A stretch of DNA of 64,000 nucleotides from JAJYRX01 sp041655275 (GTDB lineage: Bacteria > Pseudomonadota > Gammaproteobacteria > Burkholderiales > Burkholderiaceae_B). Position 1 is the first letter of the stretch, and every line of letters starts with the position of its first letter. The stretch lies in the NCBI GenBank assembly GCA_041655275.1, contig JBBAFU010000012.1:16437-80436 (forward strand), read 5' to 3'. The notes under the pieces were generated by a model that saw only the letters and a program-made list of their open reading frames with translations, was not told where the DNA came from and made no database searches. Of this stretch, positions 44,412 through 52,018 are shown one piece after another. Both the position numbers and the translations under genes were made by a program.

Positions 44412-44426
44412 TGGCACAAAAATTGC
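44412..44426 (+). promoter_or_regulatory. Sigma54 (-24/-12) promoter of the rpoN-like gene
   Basis: TGGCACAAAAATTGC has GG and GC exactly 10 bases apart and matches the consensus in both boxes. The predicted start near 44438 leaves a leader of about 18 bases that contains only the AGGAGG ribosome-binding site before the ATG at 44456. Such an element implies that the sigma factor is made from its own type of promoter. Confidence 0.82.
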
Positions 44427-44455
44427 GATGATCCTTGAGAAGGAGGGCGGACATC

Positions 44456-45859
44456 ATGGTGCTCAGCGTAGACCTCAGGCCACGTACCGAAATACGCCAG
44501 GACCTGACGATCAACCATCAGGCCATACAGGCCATACAAATCCTTGAATACAGTCAGGAAGAGCTCGAGACCTTCCTGCAGGATGCGCTCGCTCGCAACC
44601 CCTTGTTGAAAGAGACGGAACAAGGGGCGCCAATGCCGCCGGCCAATCGCGCAGCACAGTTTTCAGCAGGCTCCCAAAGAAGGGGAAGCGGCGAGACGCC
44701 CGACCTGTCTGACACTGTCGCCGCGCAAATCAATCTGTACGACCATTTGCATCGACAGCTCGGTGTGCTGCGCACCACGCCCGAGCTCAAGGCCTGCGCG
44801 GCGAGTCTGATCGATTCTCTGGAACCCGATGGCTATCTGCGCACCTCACTGGAGGATCTTGCAGACATATTGGAAATTTCGCCCGCGCTCCTGGAAGAAG
44901 CGCTGGCGCTCCTGCAGTCGCTGGAACCTGCCGGGATTGCAGCACGCGATCTTGCAGAATGTCTGGAAATACAGCTCCGGTCAAAGGCGCAGCTTACCCC
45001 CGCAATGATTGTCATACTGGGCCACCTGCACCTGATCGAGCGTGGCGAAATCGAACGTCTGGCACGCCTTTGCAAACTGTCCATCCCGGCGCTCACGGCG
45101 AATCTGGACGCAATTCGGCAGTTGAACCCCCGGCCCGGCCTGCAGTTCAACACCGAACCAACCCAGCCCGCCCTGCCTGATATTCTTGTGCATACCGGAT
45201 CAGAGGGGCGCATACGTGTCGAGCTCAATCCCGAGCTTCTGCCCCGCATTCTGGTGGACAGGAGCTATTACACCGAACTCTCGACACAGATGCAAACGCG
45301 CGAGGAAGACCGCTTCCTGCAAGATTGCCTTCGCGAGGCCAACACCCTGGTGCACCATTTGGACCAGCGCATGCACACCATCCTGCGCATCGCGCGCGTC
45401 ATCGTACAGAATCAGGCCGACTTCCTCTTTGATGGTGCAAGCGGCCTGCGCCCCCTGCTGCAAAAGGAAGTCGCACGGGCGGCGGGCGTCCATGAGTCAA
45501 CAGTCAGCCGCACCGTCGCCAATAAATATCTGCTCTGCTCCCAGGGGCTGCTTCCCCTGAAGGACTTCTTTTCTACCCGCATCGGTGACGAGCTGTCACC
45601 GGGCGCCCTGTCGGCCGCCGCTATCCGCCAGCGCATCAAAGCGCTGCTGGAGCAGGAAAGTGCGGACGATATCCTGTCCGACGATGCCATCGTGCGCCGG
45701 CTGCAGGCGGACGGTGTCGACATTGCCCGGCGCACGGTTGCCAAGTACCGACAGCAGTTGAGCATCCCTTCATCAGCCCAGAGGCGCCGGCAGCGGCGCC
45801 TGCCCTGGAATGCCGTTTCACCGACCACGCCTGTGAAGACTTCACCATGCCCCCGCTGA
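44456..45859 (+). CDS. rpoN: RNA polymerase sigma-54 factor, divergent paralogue outside the usual rpoN locus
   Basis: 467 residues from the ATG at 44456 (AGGAGG upstream); an in-frame TTG at 44435 falls in the promoter leader. Region I is divergent (DLTINHQAIQAIQILEYSQ in place of the usual LTMTPQLQQAIRLLQ). The core-binding and HTH regions are clear (AGVHESTVSRTVANKY), and the RpoN box ARRTVAKYR is intact near 424-432. The gene lacks the lptB/hpf/ptsN neighbours of housekeeping rpoN and faces a sigma54 activator. It overlaps the CoA-transferase gene by 13 bases. Confidence 0.93.
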   Translation: MVLSVDLRPRTEIRQDLTINHQAIQAIQILEYSQEELETFLQDALARNPLLKETEQGAPMPPANRAAQFSAGSQRRGSGETPDLSDTVAAQINLYDHLHRQLGVLRTTPELKACAASLIDSLEPDGYLRTSLEDLADILEISPALLEEALALLQSLEPAGIAARDLAECLEIQLRSKAQLTPAMIVILGHLHLIERGEIERLARLCKLSIPALTANLDAIRQLNPRPGLQFNTEPTQPALPDILVHTGSEGRIRVELNPELLPRILVDRSYYTELSTQMQTREEDRFLQDCLREANTLVHHLDQRMHTILRIARVIVQNQADFLFDGASGLRPLLQKEVARAAGVHESTVSRTVANKYLLCSQGLLPLKDFFSTRIGDELSPGALSAAAIRQRIKALLEQESADDILSDDAIVRRLQADGVDIARRTVAKYRQQLSIPSSAQRRRQRRLPWNAVSPTTPVKTSPCPR

Positions 45860-46959
45860 ACGATATTCTCGTGCTGGACTTCAGCACATTGCTACCCGGT
45901 CCCATGGCCAGTCTGTGTCTGGCCGATGCCGGCGCCCGCGTCATCAAGGTGGAGCGCCCGCCCGATGGCGACATCATGCGCAGCTATGAACCCGCAATCG
46001 ATGGCACCAGCATCAATTTCGGCATGCTCAACCGGGGTAAATCCAGCCTTGGCATTGATCTGAAGGCACCCGGTGCACGCGAACAGCTGCTGCCCCTGCT
46101 GCGCCGCGCTGATATTCTCATCGAGCAGTTTCGCCCCGGCGTCATGGATCGCCTCGGCCTGGCTTACGCGGACGTACAAGCCATCAAACCCGACATTATC
46201 TATTGCTCCATCAATGGCTGGGGCAGCACCGGCCCGAAATCAGGCCTCGCCGGCCACGATCTCAACTACATGGCGGAAACCGGCGTCCTGGGACTCAGCG
46301 TCGATGCCACCGGCGCCCCCCTGCTGCCCCCCCTATTAGCCGCCGACATTGCCGGGGGCGCCTGGCCGGCTGTCATCAACATCCTGCTGGCCTTGCGCAA
46401 GCGCGATCAGACCGGCGCCGGATGCTGGATCGATGTGGCCATGGGTGAAAACCTGTTCCCCTTCCTCTACTGGGCCCTGGGCAACGCTCACGCCCTGCAG
46501 CGCTGGCCGGTGCCGGGCGGCGAGACGGTCACCGGAGGCAGCCCACGCTATCAGATCTATCGCACGCGCGATGGCCGCCATCTGGCTGCCGCCCCGCTGG
46601 AAGAGCCGTTCTGGCGCAACTTCACGACTATCATCGGGCTGGACCCGACCCTGATTGATGATGCACGCGACCCGGAAGCCACGCGTCGCGCCGTCGCGGA
46701 ACGCATTGCCGCACGCGACGGACGGGACTGGATGAAGGCCTTCCATGGCGTGGATGTGTGCTGCTCGCTGGTGCTCACCTTGCAAGAGGCTTTGGCAGAC
46801 CCTCACTGGCAGGCCCGCGGCATCTTCGGGCGCACGCTGGACATGGGGGCGCAGACCGTGCCGGCATTGCCGTCCATCGTCAGCCCCGCGCTGCGCGATC
46901 CCGGACAGAGCACCGCCGCACCAGCGCTGGGGGCGCTTGATCCTGCATCGATGGCATAG
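45847..46959 (+). CDS. CaiB/BaiF-family CoA-transferase (AMACR-like)
   Basis: 370 residues: NDILVLDFSTLLPGPMASLC, NRGKSSLGIDLKAPGAREQL and the catalytic Asp in LLAADIAGGAW. The short form and the GHDLNYMAETGVLG block resemble alpha-methylacyl-CoA racemases of the same family, so it may epimerise a 2-methyl-branched acyl-CoA. It overlaps the sigma54 gene by 13 bases and is therefore co-transcribed with it. Confidence 0.9.
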   Translation: MPPLNDILVLDFSTLLPGPMASLCLADAGARVIKVERPPDGDIMRSYEPAIDGTSINFGMLNRGKSSLGIDLKAPGAREQLLPLLRRADILIEQFRPGVMDRLGLAYADVQAIKPDIIYCSINGWGSTGPKSGLAGHDLNYMAETGVLGLSVDATGAPLLPPLLAADIAGGAWPAVINILLALRKRDQTGAGCWIDVAMGENLFPFLYWALGNAHALQRWPVPGGETVTGGSPRYQIYRTRDGRHLAAAPLEEPFWRNFTTIIGLDPTLIDDARDPEATRRAVAERIAARDGRDWMKAFHGVDVCCSLVLTLQEALADPHWQARGIFGRTLDMGAQTVPALPSIVSPALRDPGQSTAAPALGALDPASMA

Positions 46960-46972
46960 GATTGCGCTTCAA

Positions 46973-49819
46973 TCAAACTCGCGGCGTCACAAAGCGGCGC
47001 ACATAATCGTTGACCGGTGCGTGACGGATTTCATCCGGCGTGCCCGCCTGCTCAATGACCCCGTCGCGCAGGATCACGATGTGCTGGCCCAGCCTGAGCG
47101 CCTCGTCGATATCATGCGTGATGAAGACGATGGTCTTGTGCAGGCCGGCCTGCAGGGCTAGCAGCTGATCCTGCATGTCATGGCGGATGAGCGGATCCAG
47201 CGCCGAAAAGGCCTCGTCCATGAGCAGGACCTGTGCATCGGTCGCCAGGGCGCGGGCCAGACCCACGCGCTGACGCATACCCCCGGACAGCTCGTCGGGG
47301 TAGTTGCGCGCGTATTCACCCAGGCCGACACGCTCCAGCCATTGCCGGGCTGCGGCGCGCGCCTGCGTGCGCGGCTCACCCCGTACCCGCAAACCAAAAG
47401 CGACGTTGTCGAGCACGGTCAGATGCGGCAACAGGCCGAAGTTCTGGAACACCATACTGAGCTCATGACGACGCAACTGGCGCAGGTCGGACAGGCTGAG
47501 CTCGAGAATATTGCGCCCGTTCAGCAGGATGGTACCGGCCGACGGGTCGATCAGCCGGTTCAGGTGGCGTACCAGCGTGGATTTTCCGGAACCGGAAAGC
47601 CCCATGATGCAGGTGATTCGCCCTGCCGGAATATGCAGGCTGACGCCGGCCAGACCGACGTTGGTGCCCGTACTCTGCTGCACTTCCGACTTGCCCAGCC
47701 CTTCACGCAATAATTCCACGGCGCGCCTTTCCCTGGGGCCGAACACCTTGATGACATCGCGCACCTCGAGCTCGACGGGGGGTGCAACCGGCAAATCAGC
47801 GGCCGGCACCACAATGCCGGCACCGGGCTCGGCCTCGATGACGCGACCCGCCATCTGACGGCGGCGCCTTCGCGACTGACCATAGGCCTGGGTGATGCGA
47901 TCGATGACGATGGCCAGGATGACGATGGCCACTCCGGCCTGCAGGCCGCGCCCCACATCCAGCGTCTGGATACCGGCCAGCACGTCTTCACCCAGCCCCC
48001 TTGCGCCGATCATGGACGCCACGACCACCATGGCCAGTGCCATCATGGTTGCCTGGTTGATGCCGGCCATGATGGTGGGCCGGGCCAGCGGCAGCGTGAC
48101 GCGGGTGAGCATCTGCCAGCGCGTGACGCCGAAGGATTGTGCCGCCTCGGTGATGTCATGATCCACCTGGCGCAGGCCCAGGATGGTAAGCCGTATCAGC
48201 GGCGGCACGGCATAGATGATGGTGGCGAACAGCGCAGGCACCTTGCCCAGCCCGAACAGCATGAGCACGGGAATCAGATAGACGAAGCTGGGCAGGGTCT
48301 GCATCACATCCATGACCGGTGTGAGCACGCGCTGCAACCAGCGCCATCGTGCCCCCAGGATGCCGGTGGGCACGCCGATGGCGACCGACAGCAGGGTGGC
48401 CACCAGTACCAGGGCAAAGGTCTGGATGAGCTTCTCCCACAGGCCCACGGCGCCGATCAGATACAGGCCGCCCACATAGAGGAGCACGGCCGTGAAGCGC
48501 CGTGTGGCATGCCAGGACAGCAGGGCAACCAGCAGCAGCACCAGCCACGCCGGGGTACGCAACAGCCCGCGCTCCACCGGCAGCAGCACATGGGTGAGCA
48601 GGGCGTCGCTGACGACCCGAAAGCTTGTGCCATAGGCCTGCACGACCTGGCTGATGCGCTGATTCACGACATCCGCCGTGGACCAGTCCGGGAAGATGGC
48701 AAGCGAGCCGGCTCCGGCAGAGGCCGCCTTTTCTCCACCTTCCCCGCCTTCCGCACTTCCGGCCAGATAGAGGCGCAATCGCTGCACCACGTCGTCGGGC
48801 AGCCAGGCCTGCCAGACTTCGGGGTGATCCTGCAGGAACGCACTCGCCATGTGCTCGCCCGGGCGACGCTCCTCGTTCATGGTCAGGATGGTGGCGTTGA
48901 GCAACTCCGGCTCGAACTGCATCTTCTCGAAGAATGCGATCAGCGCGGGATGCTGCTGCGCCAGAGATGCCGACACGGCCACGCTCAGGTGCGCGACAAG
49001 GAAGTCCGACGAACACAACGTACCCTCGCCGCTGACTATGGTCTGCCAGCATGCGGCATCAAAGGGATCCTGTTCGATTTTATGGAAGCGGTATTTGGCC
49101 ATCAGGCCGGCGGGCTGCCAGTAATAGAACAGTATGGGCTCACCCTGCTCATACGCCGCACTGATGGCGGAATCCAGCGCCGCACCCGTGCCTGCCCGAA
49201 AATTTGTGAAATGCTCGAGCAGGCCGTGGATTTCAAGCAGGCGCGAGTTCGTGTTCTCGCACACCCAGCCCGTGGGGCAGTTCAGGAAGCGCCCTTTCCC
49301 GGGTTGCTCCGGATCGGAAAATAGCGACCGGTAGCGTGGCAGGTCACGCCAGCTGTCCAGATCCGGTGCACTGGCGGCAATGCCTCGCGCGGGGTCACCG
49401 TGGACCAGGTAATCGGGCACATACCAGCCCTGCTCGGCACCGCCGCTGAGCGTATCGCCCACAACCAGGATATCCCCCTGATCAATACCTTGCTGGATGA
49501 TGGCGGAGCGCCCCGACCATTGCTCGGCAATGATCTGGATGTCATCCTGGGCAAGGGCGGATTCTATGGCCGCCGTGGTGCCCGGAACGATGTCGACGGT
49601 GCAGCCGTAGCCGTGTCGCAGGATTTCCGCGATGACGTTTGTGGTGAAAGCCGCGCTTTCCCAGTTCTGGTCGGCCATGCGTATGGGGGTGTTGCCGCAG
49701 GGCGGGGTGATGGTCTGTGCACTCGCTGCAGCCCAGCCGAGCCAGCAGGCCAGCGCCAGCAGAAATTGACGCAGAACAGCATTCAGGCCGTGCCGGTTCC
49801 TGCGCTTCTGAACTCTCAT
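46973..49819 (-). CDS. Single-chain ABC importer: substrate-binding protein, permease and ATPase fused (glycine betaine/ProU type)
   Basis: 948 residues in one uninterrupted frame. Residues 1-34 look like a signal sequence or anchor. About 40-350 is a ProX/OpuAC binding domain (RMADQNWESAAF, IAEQWSG, LFYYWQPAGLMAKY). A Gly/Ala/Ser-rich linker spans about 354-372. The membrane domain, about 420-645, has a ProW-type EAA loop (DITEAAQSFGVTRWQML). The ATPase, about 680-948, has Walker A GLSGSGKST (740-748), signature LSGGMRQ (844-850), Walker B VLLMDE and His902. No CBS domain. AAAGGAGG precedes the ATG. Confidence 0.93.
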   Translation of the reverse strand: MRVQKRRNRHGLNAVLRQFLLALACWLGWAAASAQTITPPCGNTPIRMADQNWESAAFTTNVIAEILRHGYGCTVDIVPGTTAAIESALAQDDIQIIAEQWSGRSAIIQQGIDQGDILVVGDTLSGGAEQGWYVPDYLVHGDPARGIAASAPDLDSWRDLPRYRSLFSDPEQPGKGRFLNCPTGWVCENTNSRLLEIHGLLEHFTNFRAGTGAALDSAISAAYEQGEPILFYYWQPAGLMAKYRFHKIEQDPFDAACWQTIVSGEGTLCSSDFLVAHLSVAVSASLAQQHPALIAFFEKMQFEPELLNATILTMNEERRPGEHMASAFLQDHPEVWQAWLPDDVVQRLRLYLAGSAEGGEGGEKAASAGAGSLAIFPDWSTADVVNQRISQVVQAYGTSFRVVSDALLTHVLLPVERGLLRTPAWLVLLLVALLSWHATRRFTAVLLYVGGLYLIGAVGLWEKLIQTFALVLVATLLSVAIGVPTGILGARWRWLQRVLTPVMDVMQTLPSFVYLIPVLMLFGLGKVPALFATIIYAVPPLIRLTILGLRQVDHDITEAAQSFGVTRWQMLTRVTLPLARPTIMAGINQATMMALAMVVVASMIGARGLGEDVLAGIQTLDVGRGLQAGVAIVILAIVIDRITQAYGQSRRRRRQMAGRVIEAEPGAGIVVPAADLPVAPPVELEVRDVIKVFGPRERRAVELLREGLGKSEVQQSTGTNVGLAGVSLHIPAGRITCIMGLSGSGKSTLVRHLNRLIDPSAGTILLNGRNILELSLSDLRQLRRHELSMVFQNFGLLPHLTVLDNVAFGLRVRGEPRTQARAAARQWLERVGLGEYARNYPDELSGGMRQRVGLARALATDAQVLLMDEAFSALDPLIRHDMQDQLLALQAGLHKTIVFITHDIDEALRLGQHIVILRDGVIEQAGTPDEIRHAPVNDYVRRFVTPRV

Positions 49820-49855
49820 CGCCTGCCTCCTTTGGGCCCGGCGACATTCACCGCA

Positions 49856-50515
49856 TCAAAAACCCTGAAGGATAAGATTACGCGTGAATGCCTCCGCTAT
49901 ATCGCTGACACGCTCACTACATGCCGCAGTCGCTTCCAGATCACCCGCGGCTATCGCACGCGACAGGTCTGCATGGGCCGTGCCAACCTCTTCCAGATTG
50001 TTGAAGCGCTTGTAGTAGATAAAGTAGAAGCGCTGCGAGAAAGTATGCAACGGCCGCAAGGCCCGCGCTGCATACGGATTACGTGCAAACTCCGCAACAA
50101 GACGCTTGACTTCGAAGTGCGACAGCAGATACTCAAGGACGTCGCCGCGATGGCCTGCAGATTCTATCTTGTCGGCAACATCGCGCAGATACGCCCGTTC
50201 ATCATCCATGGCGCTTCGTGCCGCACGCACGGAAACAATTCGCTCCAGGGCGCGGCGGGTCTCAACCACATAGAGCTGATCCTGGATGGAAACCGTGGAA
50301 ATCATGATACCAGTGCCGCGCAGCACAGTGACCAGCTGATCGGACGCCATGCGCAGCAGCGCTTCCCGCACCGGCGTGCGTCCGATTTCAAGCAGTTCCG
50401 CCAGCTCATTTTCCCTCCAGATGCTTCCGGGCGCGAGCTCCAGCGTCACAAACCGCCTTTCCAATTCCCGATGCGCAACATCGACAAGGGGTTCTTTCGT
50501 TCTTTTTCTGGCCAT
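49856..50515 (-). CDS. GntR/FCD-family transcriptional regulator
   Basis: 219 residues from the ATG at 50515 (a TTG at 50527 is possible). The N-terminal winged helix (ENELAELLEIGRTPVREALLRM) is a standard GntR domain, and the FCD ligand domain (GTAHADLSRAIAAGDLEATAAC) follows. It is 36 bases upstream of the one-chain transporter on the same strand. The 28-base palindrome at 50661-50688 is a candidate operator for it, controlling itself, the transporter and the divergent enolase-like gene. Confidence 0.92.
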   Translation of the reverse strand: MARKRTKEPLVDVAHRELERRFVTLELAPGSIWRENELAELLEIGRTPVREALLRMASDQLVTVLRGTGIMISTVSIQDQLYVVETRRALERIVSVRAARSAMDDERAYLRDVADKIESAGHRGDVLEYLLSHFEVKRLVAEFARNPYAARALRPLHTFSQRFYFIYYKRFNNLEEVGTAHADLSRAIAAGDLEATAACSERVSDIAEAFTRNLILQGF

Positions 50516-50660
50516 CCGAAATTCCAAGGTAGACGCGACGGCTTGTCATCCAGAGTTTGAAACAAGACCGCCTCGGGGCAGTATTGTACCCTCCGGAATA
50601 ACATCGACAGCCCCCTGATACGGACACATGTCCATGATCAGACGGGACAAACTTTGCCTC

Positions 50661-50688
50661 CATAAATTGCACACGTGTGCAATTTATG
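50661..50688. promoter_or_regulatory. 28-base perfect palindrome, candidate GntR operator
   Basis: A perfect dyad centred on ACACGTGT with arms CATAAATTGC and GCAATTTATG. It lies 40 bases before the enolase-like ATG and about 145 bases before the GntR start, in the 213-base gap between those divergent genes. Its length and AT-rich arms fit a GntR/FCD operator rather than a terminator, since no gene ends here. Confidence 0.7.
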
Positions 50689-50728
50689 CTGTAATCGGCT
50701 GCGGCAACCATACAGAACGGAGCACCTC

Positions 50729-52018
50729 ATGCTCACATCGATTGTCACCGTCGATGCCAGAAAAATCATGGATACCCGTGGTATGCCAACCATAGAGGTT
50801 GATGTGGGGCTCGCCTGCGGCAGCCGCGGCCGTGCCGCCATTTCCGCCGCCGGCGCCACTCAGCCTGAACAACACGCTAATGCCGGCCGTCGGGCGCAAG
50901 ATGACACACTGGATACCATCACCATGGTGAACAATCAGGTCACGCACGCCATCGCCGGCCTGGACGTGATGAATCAGCAGTGTCTGGATGAGCGCCTGCA
51001 GGCGCTCGCCCGGGCGCACCCATGCACGCCATCGCGCGGCAATGCGTATCTCAGCCTGTCCGTTGCGGCCTGCCGCGCTGCGGCAGCGGCGCGCAATTGG
51101 CCCCTGCACATGCATATTGCCGAGCTTGCCGGCACCGGGCGCTGCGAAATACCAATCCCCATGATCAGCGTACTGAGCGCCCGCGCCCACCCCGACGACC
51201 ACGCTGCGACTCATGAACTGATGATTATCCCGACCGGCGCCAACTCGATGGCACAGGCCGCCCACATGTCTTCCCTGGTACGAAGCGCGATTGCGACGCT
51301 CTGCCAACAATACGGCCTGACGGTATTGATGACCCTCGACGGCCGGCTCAGCCCCAGCTGCCATTCGACACGGGAAGCGCTTGAGCTGTTGCAGCACGCC
51401 ATTGCAATCGCCGGCCTGGTGCCGGGCGAGGACGTGCATATCGCCATCGATGGCGACGGGACGGTACTGCGCGATATCGCCGACAAGTCGCCACAGCCGC
51501 CAGCGCCCCCTGTCCCGACGACGGCCGAAATAACGCATACCCTGAACCAATGGCGGGCACATTTCGCCATCGGCACCGTTGTGGACGCCCTTGATGCCAG
51601 CGACTGGGACGGCTGGCAAAGCCTGACACAAACCCTGGGCAGTCATCTTCAGCTCCCCGGCAATCGCCTGTTTGCCAACCAGCCCGATCGTCTGCGCCAG
51701 GGCGCCGGGCTGGCTGTCGCGAACGCCATCGTCATCAATGCCAATCAGAAAACCACACTGACTGATATCATCGACATGGTGGCGCTGGCAAAACAGCATC
51801 AATACGCAAGCATTCTGTCCAGTGTCGACGGTGAAACCGGCGACACTTTCATGGCGGATCTGGCTGTCGGCACGGCCGCCGGGCAAATCCGCGCCGGCTC
51901 GCTGCACACCTCGAACGCCGCGCGCCAGTACAGTCAGCTGCTACGCATAGAAGCCAGCAGTGATATCGCCTATGCCACTCCTCCCTTTCCGCTTAGAAGA
52001 CCGGTCGCTCATCCGTGA
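50729..52018 (+). CDS. Full-length enolase-fold paralogue with a disabled active site (pseudoenzyme)
   Basis: 429 residues, collinear with enolase: VTVDARKIMDTRGMPTIEVD, HELMIIPTGANSM, SDWDGWQSLTQTLG and GQIRAGS. Compared with E. coli enolase, the His159 and Glu168 equivalents (H154, E163) and one metal ligand (D241) remain. The other metal ligands are Val285 (for E290) and Asn312 (for D317). The base Lys342 is Asn337, the His-Arg-Ser loop is S365-V366-D367 and Lys393 is Arg388. GGAG lies 8 bases before the ATG. It is not expected to make phosphoenolpyruvate; role unknown. Confidence 0.85.
   Translation: MLTSIVTVDARKIMDTRGMPTIEVDVGLACGSRGRAAISAAGATQPEQHANAGRRAQDDTLDTITMVNNQVTHAIAGLDVMNQQCLDERLQALARAHPCTPSRGNAYLSLSVAACRAAAAARNWPLHMHIAELAGTGRCEIPIPMISVLSARAHPDDHAATHELMIIPTGANSMAQAAHMSSLVRSAIATLCQQYGLTVLMTLDGRLSPSCHSTREALELLQHAIAIAGLVPGEDVHIAIDGDGTVLRDIADKSPQPPAPPVPTTAEITHTLNQWRAHFAIGTVVDALDASDWDGWQSLTQTLGSHLQLPGNRLFANQPDRLRQGAGLAVANAIVINANQKTTLTDIIDMVALAKQHQYASILSSVDGETGDTFMADLAVGTAAGQIRAGSLHTSNAARQYSQLLRIEASSDIAYATPPFPLRRPVAHP

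Noticed and set aside
48137..49324. Plus-strand open frame of about 395 codons opposite the fused transporter
   Set aside because: Antisense shadow; it covers the linker and binding domain of a protein with well-defined motifs.
50684..51907. Minus-strand open frame of about 407 codons opposite the enolase-like gene
   Set aside because: The plus-strand frame is collinear with enolase and has a ribosome-binding site; the opposite frame has no family signature.
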